Below the pieces are notes generated by a model. The model was not told where the DNA came from. It made no database searches and worked only from the letters and a program-made list of their open reading frames with translations. From the NCBI RefSeq assembly GCF_900324465.2, contig NC_046617.1, forward strand, positions 14,011,223 through 14,075,222: a stretch of 64,000 bases of DNA. The letters are read 5' to 3'. The translations under genes were made by a program, and so were the position numbers. Source of the DNA: Anabas testudineus. Taxonomy: Eukaryota; Chordata; Actinopteri; Anabantiformes; Anabantidae. How positions within the stretch are numbered: position 1 is the first letter of the stretch; the number at the start of each line of letters is the position of its first letter. This document shows positions 28,767 to 43,140 of this stretch, piece by piece.

Positions 28767-30642
28767 CAGACATCTGCATTTACCTACACCAAGACCCATG
28801 AAAAAACACAGTGCAGATTCTTTCCAGATCAAAGATGATTCTTCACTTTAAGTCCAGGCCAGAACCAGCTTTAGCTTTAGTCATTTTGCCAGTACTCAAA
28901 GATCTGAAGCTAGATGATAACTGTATGCTCATGTTGTGGATGTTGTGAACATTTTAGACAGAAACATTGACAAACTAGATAGAACAGAAGTGTGTTCTCC
29001 CACTAGGTTTTGCTTTCTGACATCCAGTGCAGTGTATAAAGGTTGAAAATTACACATTTGATTCTGTGAAATCCACTTTCGTGAGGCTGTTTTGCTCATG
29101 TACAAAATAAATTAGGCAGAGGCAGGACATATACTGGCAAACCTTCAGTGGGAATTCACAGCAGATGAGCTGAAAATAGTTGAAGTAATGAATTTAGTGG
29201 AGGAAGTGTATGAAGTAAGACTCTGACAGTTGAGTTCAGCTGAAAGAGCTCTTGAGGAGATATGGAAAAATAACTGTCACAAGCAGACAAAACACATAAA
29301 GCACTGTGCATGCAGGTTTTCTGCATGCACAGAAGATGACAGGTCTCAGGTGGGTGTAAGGTCTTCTAAGGTAAAGGAGTCATCTTTTTTCATACAGTGT
29401 TATGCTGAAAACCAACCTGTCAGAGGGAGAGAGAGGCAGTGACATCTAAAATACCAAAGATATCCAACTGAAATGGAGTCTTTAAAGGAAAGGAAGAAGA
29501 AGAAGGAGAAATGCAGAAAAAATGTGACAAATTACCTCCAACCCCCACCCCCCTACCCTCCAGGTAATGATGCATGCCATGTAATTATGTCATCAAATAA
29601 TATTACACTTGTTAAGTGCATTTAAATTCATCAAATTACAAAATCCAGCAATTACACAACATCCGTGCTTTTAACACCCTCACCACTCATTTCATGCTCA
29701 TTTTAGGAAGCGGTAGCTCCGAGGTCACACTCAAAAAAAAAAAAAACAGCCTGACGAGTTAATGCACTGAGAGGATTTAAAACCAAATCAATTAGCTTGA
29801 CTTTATGTTTGACCTCCTCAAATGACTAAAAAGTTAAAAGAATAAAGTGGGGCGATCAAAGAAAAGACGCTGCACAGTGCGAGGCGACGAGGCAAGCCAG
29901 TGGATTCACTTTATCTATAAACTCACTACTTGACATTTTAGCTGCAAACACTTGAGCTGTGATTAGTGACGAGTGTCACGAGTGTTATGCTGAATAAAGA
30001 AGTGGAAAATGTATTAAGATATTTACAACAATACAACAACCTAGTCTACACCTTGTACCTGTGTAAGTCAATATTAGATTGTTAAAACTGATGAAACATT
30101 GCAAGCAACAGCATGAAATAAGCAAATACACGCCTATCATGTATGCAGATGACAGTTATACAGTGTGCCAAATGCAATGCTTTATGTCTCATATCACATT
30201 TTATTTACATATGCATATGCTGTATGTTTTCATATGGACGCCATATATATATATATATCGCTCCCTCTTGCTTCAAGCCCAGAGCCTGCAGATGAAAATA
30301 TACCTTTTAGCTAAATCTGACACCTTCAAACACTCATTGATGGTATTTAATGTGTGTTGTTAAGATAAATAAATGAAATGAAAGTAGCTTTTTATCATTG
30401 CTGCAGGTTGGATGTATTGCGTATTGTTGAGAGCCCTTTTGGATAAAAAAAAATCAATCTTATAAATCTTATGAGCATGCTAACATGCTAATAGGCTCAC
30501 AGTGGTGTTAGGTAATGTCTGCTATCCTTCTATTCACACTGTTATTCTGGGAAACTTAGCTCTCCATCACCAGAGGCTGATGTTGTAGAGACTGCATTTA
30601 CTCTGCTCATTAAGTGTTCCCTCTGCTCAACCTGCACTGCAA

Positions 30643-30664
30643 ACACACACACACACACACACAC
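30643..30664 (+). repeat. (CA)n microsatellite
   Basis: A short uninterrupted CA run in the interval between sdr42e2 and mosmo. Confidence 0.85.
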
Positions 30665-31523
30665 TTCTCACCGCACAGACACAGTGGATAGGTGTAAAAA
30701 TAGGAATGCTAGAGCATAAAAATAAGAGGGCTATGACTTGCAGGAAATAAAAATGTCAGCCATCACTATTATTTCCCAAAAAGAGAAAGTGAGTGCAGCA
30801 TATTGATTTGCTGATAAAAGTTAAAGAAAACCTAAAAAGGTGTTCTGCTAGTGCCTGACCTACAAATTTCATAAATAAGGAGAAAGAAATTCAGTGTGAG
30901 GTCTGCTAGAAATGAGACATGAGAAGTAAGAGGCAAGACAGAGAGGGAAGTGTTCCTCAATGACCTTCAGTCAGCCTTAAACACAGGGAAGGAAATTACC
31001 ATCAGCCAGCAGCCAAACTCTTGACTCTTGGTGACAGGCAGCCGGCCAGAAATCATTTTCTAAAAATACCCGACTGAGCCGATTTACTGTCCAATAACTA
31101 TATGTTTTACATTTTCAGATAAACTGTATGAGAGTTGGATTTAACTGAAAACCACTTCAGGTATACTTACTGTTGCACTTAAAGGGACAGTTCGATCGTT
31201 TACCACATCACAGAGCGAGATTAACTGAGGCTCTTGTCTCTTGAGGCTGCAGCATAACACACCTGAATGCCCAGATTTATTAAGCTTCCATGATATGACA
31301 TTAAGCTCATCCTCCTGCAGCTATTAGGTTGTCAGATTGGAGATGTGGGTTAAAGCTACATTGTCTGACAAAACGAGATTTCATGGAGCAAAATGTCCAG
31401 CAGGACGCTGCAGACAAAAGCTGCTGCCTTGCAGAGAAGAGCAAACTGGTGTGGACTAATGAAACTAAGGTGGTTTGAGAAGAGAAGCCCTTACTATGGC
31501 ATTACATCCTAATGGTTGAGCAC

Positions 31524-31653
31524 ATGCCCTGTGATGGACTGGCAACCCGTTCACGCTGCAGCCCGCCTCTCACCCAGTGACAGCTGGGATTGGCTCCAGC
31601 ACCCCCACAACCCTTAATAGGAAAAGCAGTTAGGATAATGGATGGATGGATGG
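31524..31653 (+). repeat. Fish interspersed repeat, 3' tail ending in (GGAT)n
   Basis: The text reads 'gccctgtgatggactggcaacc ... cccagtgacagctggg ... ttggctccagcaccc' and ends in GGATGGATGGATGG. This is the 3' end of a very common fish retroposon, recalled from other fish genomes. It is truncated at its 5' side. The family name is not assigned. Confidence 0.65.
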
Positions 31654-34600
31654 TTTCTTATGGTTCTTTTACTTTTTTCAACAGTACTGTAAGTGTTTAA
31701 AAGCTAAGTTGAAATGTTACACGTTAATTCTACATAAAACACAATATAAATGAACAAATATGCTGGTGATAAAATGCTAATAAGTCCAACTAAATGCTAA
31801 TCTGATTGATCTAGTTTGCAAAGATTTAATGATTTTGTCCAGTTCTGATGACTTTGTTAAGTTATTCCCCCTTTTTTTTTCCTTTGCTCTGTTGTTTTGG
31901 CAGCTTCTCTTTATTAGACATTGTCAAGCAGCAAACAGGAAACTATAGGGCAGAAGGGGTAATGACATGCAGGGGAATCCCCAGCTGGAGCTAAACCAGG
32001 GATGTTGCAGTTATGTGCTTGTAACGTGACCACTGACCCTACAGAATATCCCACAAATTGTTCTTCCCATCAGATACATTCCTTTTGACTCCCTCGGTTA
32101 CACATTTCCTACAAATCAGTGGCACATGCATGGCATTGATCAGATTTTTTAAGACTACCAACACACTAAAACTCTGCTAGAATTACTCAGTTGATTTCCC
32201 TCCACTAAAATTGCCTGGTAGCTGATTATATAACATCTAAAATAATGGAGCCAATCGACTGAATCCTGTCTTAGAGATAAAGCAAGAAGAAATCGAGTAA
32301 GTCACAGACAAGCAGATAATTCCTTAGAGGACGAAATTGGAGGCTTGGGACGAAGATGATGGCAGCGCTGCTGCTTCAAGGACGGACTAAATAAGAGGGG
32401 AGGGGAAAATATCTCCTGCTGGTGTAGCCAGATGAGAGAAGAAGAAAACCTGCTCTATAAACGCTCAGTAACAGAGATTTTGATGGACACTTTGTGAGAA
32501 AGAGTAGAACATTTATTAGATGCAACAGTTTATTCTCCAAAAGCAGCCAGGCTACGCTAATCTTATCTAGAGTTTATTGTTTCAGCTTCTCTCTGGCATT
32601 CGCTGTGGTGTTTTGTCAGGATGCTTTGCAGTCTTAATCACCCAGAGTCAATATTTTATCTAAGCCAGCAGCAGCACAGATAATACTATAGCAGAATTTG
32701 ACAAACTGCTTTATAGTCTAAGCCTGCTCTTGTTAAGGTCAAACACTTGCATTCGATCAATATTTGGCAAGTTACTTTTCAATCCATCGCCTGGGAGCGC
32801 AGTCAGCTGGACAGCTGTCCTGATCTACCTGATGGCTCGAAGTAAAGGACATGGAGAGGACACAAGTGAGCAGCTTATTGTACAGTATTATCTCTGTATT
32901 TTTCTGCAGCTGACAAACAAGATAGGAAATTACACAAAGAATTTAAATTTGCCTAAGCAAACACTTTGTAATTGGAAGGGAGTGAGAGAGAGAGACAGAG
33001 AGGACGACAAAGATTGCAGTCACCTCTCATTTCATGATGACTGCAATGTCCTCCAGTCGTTCCTGACAGAAACCATCAGTCTTGCTCACCGCTGCTCTCC
33101 TTCTGCACACACACACACACTGACGTCTCCACTGTCGTCTGCCATGCATACATACACACAATACAACACAACAACAGCTCAAAGACCTGATGCGTTTCAG
33201 TTTTATTCTAGTGTAAAGCAAAGCTGAAAAGATGCGACATGAGTCTTTTCACTTGGGTACATCAATCATTTATAACCCCAGTTTAAAAAAAAAAGAAAAA
33301 CAATATTTCTCTGTGTATTCACTGCTGTCTCTGAGACAGACGTCAGTCCCAGCATGCACTGGTGTACTGTACAGTCAGTGACAGTATTTTAAACGCTACT
33401 GAAGGTAAAAAAGCTCACAATAGTTAGAAGACAGGGAGAAAGACATGAGGAAGAGATTGTTTAGTGATGTAAGAGAAATGTAAGGCCAACAAGCAACAAA
33501 GCGGAGTAATTAATAGTTCAATATGAAATGTTTTCTAAATGTTTTCATGTAAAAAAAAAAAGATGAGATTCATCCAAATTATGTACTGTAACTAACCCAC
33601 CAGTTGTGAGTATGCGTCAGTTCTCTGAATACTGCACATATTTGAACTTCTTCTGTTAATACACGTCCTGTGTTTGGGGCATTTTTTCCTATTTCAGTGC
33701 TGTTTGCTTTGGATTCTTTTTTACAGTGTATAATTTTTCAAATCAGCACTGTAAATCAAGAAACCTCTGCTCTCTCTAAAACTCATAAATCTACCTACAA
33801 ACACCTCTAATACTCACTAGGTGATATGCTATTATAAGTTCAAACAGAAATGTAAAAGCAACATTTGTTTGGGGTTTGGGTTTTTGTTTTTTATAGAAAT
33901 ATCATCCTTATTGTGACTCCGGGGAGTTACTGCACTAAGATGAATGAAACCATGTAACATTAAAGTTTGTATACAAATGTAAATACAATATGTTAATTAG
34001 TGAACTAGGGCCGACCAGCCGCCTCCCTGGGTTTCCAGTACTTATACTAAGCTAACGATGGAGCCAATCTTTTAAAGACCTATTCCATTATGTGACATCG
34101 CTGCCATGACACAAGTATTAGTAATAAGAAGATGTGGAAACGCTGTGTCACTCCAGTTCTTTGGGGTATTTTCTTTTTGGGATGATGGAGGATGATGACA
34201 GCAGGCCAGACCTTTTGTCAGGGTCTGAAAGAAGTCACTCTTCCCCCTGGGAGACACCCGATCTAACCCCTGCCTGACATTGTGAGAGTCTGGGGGAGAC
34301 ACAGAGGACAGTTAGAGTACAGACAAATCCACTTATCATGTTATTTCTCTCTGACTAGATAAGAAAAACACTGAACATGAAGCTTATTTTGTTGCAGTCA
34401 TAAATTATTATTGGAACTGAACTGTTATGTAATGTTGACAAAGCTCACATTTTTGAGTTTCCCTACACAAGAGACTTACACTTTTGCACAGTCTATTCTC
34501 ATCCCGTGCTATTGTTGTCAACTTCAGATAAAGAAACAAGCCTCTCTACTCGGCAGGAGACAGAAGCTTTCATTATCATACGAGTGTGTGTTTTCAGGCC

Positions 34601-37600
34601 AATACGCACATACACACACTTGCAGCCCCTCGCTGTCGTGCATGCGTCTCGCCATCCTAGGCACAGGCACAGGCTGTTCTCACATGTACCCACACATTCC
34701 CGAGTGACTCATCTAAAATCACACAAGAGGCATATCAAAATAGACATTAATACCCTTATGAAAATAAAGGCTGGAGCCCAGCAGAAATAAACAGTGGTCA
34801 TGGGGCCTGGTCTGTGGGCCGTGAGACTGCGGGGCCTGAAGCCTCTCCTTCAGCTCCCATTATTACAACAAAGTGAACACATCAACGCGCGCATGGGAAC
34901 TCTGAGCAGCTCTTCAGAACGCCACAACATAGTGTGATTAATAATATGCACTTTCACCAGGACAAAACACTTAAAGGGATATGTGTCAGCAGGAGAAAGC
35001 GTTTTAGCTGCAGAGACAGAATATTGAAGGATCAAATCGTTTGTTTTGAGAGATTCTTGCAGTGTGAATTCTACCCAGTGAGTCAAACTTCATTTTTTAA
35101 ATCAGTTTTGTTTAAAGATCCAAATTATAAAATGAACCAACCACAACATCCTCCTCTGAATCATTAGCACTCATTAACGACCGTTCACGTTTCACAGGTG
35201 ATTGTGTTTCTCACTCGCAGTCTACCAAGTCGTTAGTCATTTGAAACTTTTAAGACAGCTAAAAATGTGTCACGGGGAGGTGTGATGCAATATAATCCTG
35301 CCGGGTTCAGTTGTAATGTTGTAAAAAACATGACACTGCAGCAAACACACCAGTCACAGGTGCGCTTTGTAAGCATTGTGGCAGCTGTGTTAGACGCAAT
35401 TTTGGTGTGTGTGTGCGTGCACGTTCAGCAGCATCTGTTCATGTACTTGGGTACACCTAAGTGACAGCAGATGTCCTTTGCATTCCATTGTTGATCATGT
35501 GGCAGTAACATGTGTTTGTGTTTATTTGTGTAGCGTTCTGTTATTGTCAGAAATACATGGTGACAGAGCTGCAACGCCAGCTGTCAGCCTGTGAGTGTCC
35601 TGAACATGGAGAGAGAGAGAAAAGGGGGACAGAGTAGACCGATGAACTGCTACTGAAGCTAAAGACCAAGACTTGGAATATTAAATTAAAGCAGCTATAG
35701 CTACTTTTTTTTGGCCACTTGGAGGCAGTGCAAACAACTGTGAACACACCTCCAACTGGGTCTGTCTGCTGTTTGATCCTGGGAACATGTGCAGAGTGCA
35801 CAGTGAGCTTTAGGCCTCTTTTTCCTAAAAACTGTTTAAAAGAAGTGAAACTTTAATTTCACAATACTAATCAATATGCTTTTATGTTAATGTTAAGCAC
35901 ACTGAATGAATAGGTCTATATAAATAAGACTGACTTGACTCATTTCAAATTTCACTGTTGGTTGATCCATTGTAAATATAAAAATATGGTATCAAACTAG
36001 TGTGTTTTTTGTGACATATTACTGACCTAAATATGTATAAAATAGGTTTGTCTCTTGTGTAAAGATGTAAAAAAAAAAAAAAAAGCTTTTTAAAAATGAA
36101 TGAGGAAGAAATAAAGATGCTCCCAAAGCCTCAAAATAAGATGCATCCATTGCGTTATAAGAGGGTGCATTTATATGTCTAATAATTTGACTGTGTTATT
36201 CAGTGATGCAGCTCCTGTCCTCCTCAAACAGCACTTTGTGTCCTGTTTCTGTGCTTCTTGCCTCAGCAGCAGGTTTGCTGTGTGATGGATGCTGACGAGC
36301 AACAGACAGACATCCATCTGGGAGGAAACATCACTGCATCGTCTGCGGAGCCTCCATCTCCCGCCTCAATCGATATGGAAGACAGCAAAAGTTAGCACCA
36401 GCAAAGCATCTCAGAGACCTCACACCAGCGCGTTTCCCATCACTGTTGAAAAACAGTGTGTCAAACTGCACATTTACTGCGTGTACAATAAATAATAATA
36501 AATATTGTTTATATTTATCTGTATTTTTTTCTACTATGGTTTGTCAAAATGTTACAGATTTTTCACTTCAGTGCAAAGATCTGCTAATAATTAAAAGCAT
36601 ATTTGAGGGCCTTTCATGCTGCCTCACATGGTAAACTAATGTAGGATTCATGAAGTCGCACTTTACAAAAAAAAAACAAAACATAATTGATCAATTGATG
36701 ACATTATCATCATCACGTGGATCTTCACCTCAGGTGGAGAAGAAAAGCTGGAGTAGTCTCTCATGAACAGATGGTGCTCATATTTCCATCTAAATGGGCC
36801 TGGCAGTGTGTTGGCATCATAATCTGTCTTAGTGGGCAGAAGGACATCACACTGTAATCCACAAACATTCATTGAAGGAGGAATGTATACACGCTGGCAA
36901 ATGCGGCGAATCAAATATAGGAGTATGTGCTGCAGCAACATATCCGCTGAGAATCTTCTCGCTGTGTTTTCCACCCACACAACTTATGTCATGTTCAAGC
37001 ACCTATCGGTGTGTGCTGCAGTGAACAGCAGTGAATTCATCAGAGGGATGTTTAAAGAATTGTGACGGATTTGTCTTCAATTCAGGAGACAGAGGTGTGA
37101 AAAATAAAAATGCCATGATGTTTAGCCAAATGAGGCACAAAACCAATTTTCACTGCAGTTATTATTCCTGTTGTGTGAGCATCACTGAATCTTGTGTGTG
37201 TGTGGAAGAAACTCTTTTATTGCCTCTGTAAAAAGGAGAAAATGAAAAAGAACTGTATTTTGTGTGCGATAAAACTACATTAAATGTGAAGCATATATGG
37301 CTTTAATTTGCTCTCAAACACCAGCGGGGCGTCGGTTCAGCAGATGGCAGACTCGTTAAATGACATTTCCACACAATTAGAAAGGGATCATTACTTGATG
37401 ATGTACCATTAAACATATTGAACTCCGAGCAGTAAGTGTAACATTTTCACAGGAAAAATCTGCTCATCGTATCAGTCATATCTGTCATTACGCACTACAG
37501 CGCCGATGGCTACTGTAAAACCTAATTAAACCTGCTTAGAGTCTGGACAGTGACTTGAGCCAAATCTTCTTCCAGTTTATTATCAACAATTTTAAGTTGC

Positions 37601-39183
37601 TGAAATATTAAATGTCTCCACTCTACCTTAAAGGCGAAGCAGAGTTCACATGTTGTCTTCTAGTCATTAAATTTCAGTGAACGGGTTGGTTAGTTTATAA
37701 CCAAACAGTTTGTGACTGAGTAATGGTCTCACCTCCATCTGGACTGAGAGAGCTGCTCTGGGATGTGTCAGGGTGGATCTGTCCTGCAATAACTCAATAT
37801 TAAGCAGCTGCCACCCATCAGGAAGATCTGACTAAATCAAGTCTAGCAGACTCATCTGTGAGTCCTCCTGACTTTACAGCTCCCCTCAGTATGAGCCTGT
37901 CTATCCGAGCACGCACACAGTGAGAGATCCTTAAACACGGCTACTACAGAGTTTGGTTAGAAACAAACACTGCATGTCTTTATTCTGATTATGCAATATG
38001 TTCTCTTATGATGAACACTTGGGGATGCACCTTTAAACAAGATGATGACTGTACCTGCTACACCTCACCTCGTATGCATTCTTATCATCGCTGTTCCAGA
38101 TGTAACCCAGGCTCACAGAGCTGCTCACATCCCTGTCACATCATTGTCACTGCTCTGGTTTGTTTTGCTTGTTGAGATTTGTTTGGGCAGATTTGCAACC
38201 AGGCAAAAACCAAAACAACTGACTGAAAAGGTCTCAACCAAATCATACAATATTTTGTGCAGCAATACCTGTGTGGTAGAAACCTGATCGGACCACAGTC
38301 TGACTCAGCTACAGGCTGTATTCTGGACGTCTGAAGGGCTCCCAAAGCCAGGTAAGCTTTGCATACTGGGATAGGAATGAGTGAAATGTGCAGCTGCCTG
38401 CAGCTGGCTAAAGAATAAATTAAGTTTGTTGCCTTCTTGATATTCAGGCAGATGTGATCTTCTTCTGGACCTTCGTTTGCTGTTTACTCCCTTGTCTCCT
38501 CCCCTCTAACATCTTGCATAGTTTTTAGTAACACATTTTGGTTCATTTAAATTGATTTCTGGGAAAAGAACATTTTCGAACTCATCCACTGATTCAGACC
38601 AGGGCAAACAAGCTTTGTTCACTTTTTACTCATCTGGTTGCGATACTGACTATGCTCAGGAACCCTTTTAGTGATGGAAACCACTGCAGTAACAGATGGA
38701 AGCTGTTGTGTTGTGACCGTAAATCCTGTGGTAATTATCATGGATTTCTGTTGGTTAAGTTGGCTAGTTAAAAATCTAATTTCCGTAGACTCATCACCCA
38801 GTAAAGGACTAAATACATTAAAGCATTACTGTGCTTATGACATACAAGTCAAATGAGTAAAGTAAAGCAGTCATGTGTGGCAGGAGCCTTTCTATGACAC
38901 TTAAGATAAAATATTCATCACTGCATTATTCCAGTAGTTCTACTTCAGTCCCACAGCGGTCTCCAGAGAACAGAGCACATGATGGACACATGTGATCCAC
39001 CAAGCTGAAATACTATGACCCGATATCCTAAATAGAAACACCACTGCTGAACTCTGCGCTGCAGGTCACTGAGAGGCTAATGGAAGTGCAGTCCTGAGAA
39101 GAGTAGTGCTGTATTATCTTCAGCCGCATACTGACACAGAGATAATGACAAATAAAAGAAACTAATTCTTCCAGTTGAATATA

Positions 39184-40379
39184 CACTACCGCTCAAAAGT
39201 TTAGGATCACTTAGATATTTTTTTTATTTCCAAGGAAACACACATGAAATTAGTCTGAATAGGAAATAGAGCAAAAGAACAGGACATGCTGACATCGTCA
39301 GTTAGAAATAATGATGGAAATGATAAATATGTTCTTCATACTTTGCCTTCATAAAAAAAACTCCTTTTACAGCAATTACAGCCTGGCAGACCTTAAGCTG
39401 TTGATTTAGCTAGTTTTTCTTCCTCAAAGTCTCTTCAAATCTGTACAAATTGCCTATTTTACCTCCAAATCAGCCCCAGACCATTGTGCTGCCTCCACCA
39501 TGCTTGACAAGAGGTATTACACTGTTCTAGCATCTTTATATTTGTTCTGTGTCTAACAAATGTTCTTTCATTTGATTCAAAAACCTCAATCTTGGACTCA
39601 TCTGTAGACAACACTTTCTTCAAGTGTCCAATGTATTTGCCCTTTTGCCCATCTCAGTCTTTTGGGGTTTTTTTGGACAGTCTGAGATATGGCTTTTTCT
39701 TGGCAATTCTGCCATGACCTCCAGCATCCTGAAGTCTCCTCTTCACTATTGATGCTGACACTGATGTTTGACGTGTACTATTTAGTGCAGCTGCCAGTTG
39801 AGGACCTGTGAGGCGTCTTTGTCTAAAACTACACAGTCTCAGATATTTGTCTTCTTGCACAGTTGTGCATTGGGGACCCCCACTCCTTATTCTGTCCCTG
39901 TTAGAGCTAGTTTGTGCTGCTCAGAGAAGGGAGCATGATAAGAAATTTTAAGTTTCCTTGCAATTTCTAGCATAGAACTGTCTTCCCTTCTAAGACAATA
40001 GACTGATGGGTATCTTATCAAAGTTCTTTCTTTCTGGCTATGGGTGCCTATTGGAACATGTAAACAAACAACGGATGTTCAGATACTGAACTAACCTGAA
40101 GAATGCCATGCTCCCCTTGCAAACTCCATTAGAAAAACTGTTTTCAGTTGTGCAACACAATTGCAAAAGGGTTTTCTCATATTCAATTAGCCTTATAAAA
40201 TGATTAAGTTGAATTAATAGCCATATTGGGAGATTGTTGCATTTGTTAATATTAGACGATTTTTAAAGAATGAACTATATTGTTTGTGAAAGGGATGAAT
40301 TGTTTGTGAATCAAATGGAAATGTGTTTTCTTTGGAAAACAAAGGCATTTGCAAAGGATCCCAGGATTGAGTAGCAGTG
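39184..40379 (-). mobile_element. Decayed Tc1-like DNA transposon
   Basis: The element is 1196 bp, flanked by TA on both sides (39182-39183 and 40380-40381), as expected for Tc1/mariner. The left end, CACTACCGCTCAAAAGTTTA, pairs imperfectly with the reverse complement of the right end (CACTGCTACTCAA...GGATC...TTTCC..GAAAACACA). On the minus strand 39860-39654 encodes the transposase DNA-binding region (RRLTGPQLAAALN...SASIVKRRLQDAGG..GRIAKKKPYLRL). Further on, in a shifted frame, come DESKIEVF and HGGGSTMVWG-like text (near 39620-39470), part of the DDE domain. The reading frame is broken by frameshifts and stops, and the C-terminal part of the catalytic domain is missing. It is an inactive, moderately old copy. 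Confidence 0.88.
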
Positions 40380-41822
40380 TATGAGAAACATGAGCAGGAG
40401 ACTCCTGAAAACTGGCCTCTGTTTGTTTGTGTACGATTTGAGAATCTTCGATTTTAATTGTGTTTAGATTCTAGTTCAATAAATGAAGGAAACTAAATAA
40501 AACTTAAATGTTAGTGGAAACTCATGGAGAACATCAGTTTCGTCTTCATCTTCATCTTAGAGTAGGCTTCACAAACCTCTTAACACTCTTAAGTGCTTCC
40601 TTGCTGAGAGTCAAATAAGGCTGATACCACTTTTATGTATGAGGAATTTTTTCCATTTTACCACTAGACTCTTACTTTATCTGCCTGCAAACCTCATGAT
40701 AACGAGTACATTTTGTTAGTTTGCCTTAAAAACATCTATGAACTAATTTAATTTTTCTCTGACATTTAAACCAGAATCAGATCAGAATCCACACTGGTCC
40801 AAAATGTTGAACTAATCTGTGTTTAATTTTGTGGGAGAAAAAAAGATCTTCTGAAGGTTGTCTGGTCTAAGAACAATGACAGGCAATGTCAGAAGCTGCC
40901 ACAAGCAATGTCATGATAGATATTGTGATTTAAAAATAACAAATTTAAAATTAAATCCTTTGAGCAATCTGGCGAGGTTCACATAAAGGGAGCAGCTAGT
41001 GCACATTCAAGTCCTAAAAATAACTCCATACCAGGGTCAAAACATTTACTGTGCTAATCATCAAACTGAGATCAAGGTGGGCAGACAACGTAGAAATATT
41101 TTTCCAATTTGAATCTCTATTGCTTGTCAATACTGAAGCATGGTAGTAAAGCTGTAAAGCTTTTAAGAGATGTACCCTGAAAACGCAGACAGCCCTTGAC
41201 TAATGCATCCCTGTTGGATGTCCTTGAATCACAGTGGGTTTGTGTCTGTTTCTTCAGACTTAATGAAGCAGGCAGATTCGCAGGCTGAAGTACTGTATGT
41301 GTTGATTTGAATGATTACATTATCTGCAAAAAATAAAACCCACAATAAAGCAGACTGTGTCAGAGTAACACACACCCATTTTTGTCTTTTTATTCAGTGA
41401 TAAATAATTTCCTATGATCATAGGCTTTATGTGTAGACATCCGATCAAGGCAAGAGACAAATTAGAGGGCACACGTTGCCACCATTAGAAAATAATAGCA
41501 GAAACAAAAACAATGAGGTAAGAAGTTCTCTCTCTTTTTTTTTTTTTTTTTTTTTTACATTTGTGTTGCTTCTATTTCTGTAACCTATACTGTTGAATGC
41601 ACAGTGCTTCCTAATACACAAATCCTGCCTTTTGTGTCTGTACATTATTAAACAAAAACAAAAACAGGTCATGGCACAATACTGATCCAACCAAGACAGG
41701 CCACTGCAGAGTGTATAGTTTAGCAGTATACATCATCAGGCCGAGAGTAAGAAAAGCCGAGCAGGAAACAGAATTACAGAACAAAACTCTAAGACTTAGT
41801 GACTGACTCTGCGATTTATTCA

Positions 41823-41850
41823 ACACACACACACACACACACACACACAC
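41823..41850 (+). repeat. (CA)14 microsatellite
   Basis: An uninterrupted CA run in the sdr42e2-mosmo interval. A poly-T run at about 41535-41556 lies nearby. Confidence 0.9.
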
Positions 41851-42618
41851 TTTTGAGGAGTGATGGCGTTATTATTATAAGTGTAAACATATACAGTATG
41901 AGCCTATATGTGAGTTTTTGTATGTAGATACAGAAGAACAGAAACAATAAGTTGATTAGGCTTTTTAGTGGAGGCATTGCTGCATCAGGGTCAACTGTAA
42001 ATACACTTATGTATAAACCAAACCTCATCTCAGAGATGGAAGATATGTGAATCCACTGTGACTTGGATAATGCATTTGGAAAATTAGTGTACTTCAGAAT
42101 AGCTACAACAGAAAAAGTTATTTCAAAAATTATAATACATTTTACTCCTTCTCCAAGTCATGAGTCAAATCTGTGAAGCACATACAGTCTTTTCGATTGC
42201 CCACGGTGAACAAACACCCTCTTAAAAACACATTTGTCATAATGCTAGAACTTTCCTGAAAACATTACATTTTTGAGTTCAGTCGTATAGACCACACCCA
42301 CATAGCCTGTAAATTATGGGAACTATAGTTTCAAATCTTGATCCCCCAAGTTAAAATCCGTCTGTTTTGTATGAGGTGGACACAGCAAATTAACATCCAG
42401 CTAATATATTTTTGAAATTACGGTAGTAATAGTGTTTTGCATTTATGGTCATTTAGATATTCTATTGTTTGTACTGACAAAAAAAAACATTATTAGTGTT
42501 GTTGTAAGCAATAAGGAATTTGAAAAAGTCATGTAAAAAAAAAAAAAAGATAAAAGAAAATGTTAATTGTTAAAGACAAATATTGTTGGGTGTAGTCCTA
42601 ACATGGTTATTATACATG

Positions 42619-42619
42619 C

Positions 42620-42657
<38 letters not shown>
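42619..42657 (+). repeat. (GT)n microsatellite
   Basis: A GT run with one GC interruption near its start, about 1.5 kb from the mosmo stop codon on its 3' side. Confidence 0.9.
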
Positions 42658-42659
<2 letters not shown>

Positions 42660-43140
42660 AATTCACTGGCATCATGAGCAGCACACTGAGGCACAGCCCC
42701 ATGCATGGACCTGACCTGCAGCCCCACTGCCTTCACTTTTGTACAAAAGACCAAACAAAAAAGAAAAAGAAAAAGGAAAAACACACTCCTGGCTTGCTTC
42801 TTTCATGTCCAGCATTAAAGGAGAATACCACCAATTTTCAGCATTAACATATGTTATTTCTGCACTTTATCTAACTTTGTTTCCTATTTATAAAAGTCAT
42901 TATTGTTGGTTATAATTAGTGATACATGAGATCATCTTAACCCCTCCATAATGTAACACCCAAAGATGTACATCTTTGAAAAATACTCTGAAAACTGTGC
43001 TTGTGGTTGTACTTTACAGGGTTGAGATTAACAATACAAATTGAAGAAGTGCGTTTATATTCAGATGATTATTCTTTAAATTCACAGTCTACTGGTTATT
43101 GGCAAAAGATGTGCATTAGTGTCATGGATTTAGCTTAGCA

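Larger units (their letters stand above)
26231..43140. other. 17-kb gene-free interval between sdr42e2 and mosmo
   Basis: I read both strands for exon-like text and saw no protein family. Open frames here (the longest about 165 aa at 32730-33227) are low in complexity or lack splice context. The interval holds CA/GT microsatellites, homopolymer runs, the repeat copy at 31524-31653, the Tc1 relic at 39184-40379 and a CTCF-type motif at 28753-28766. Distal regulatory elements for the flanking genes are possible. Confidence 0.5.

Noticed and set aside
32730-33227. 165-codon plus-strand open frame in the gene-free interval
   Set aside because: No recognisable domain, runs into His/Thr repeats from CA microsatellite text, and has no splice or promoter context.
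35715-35728. CTCF-like text CCACTTGGAGGCAG
   Set aside because: Only 12 of 14 positions fit, including a mismatch in the central core; expected by chance in 64 kb.
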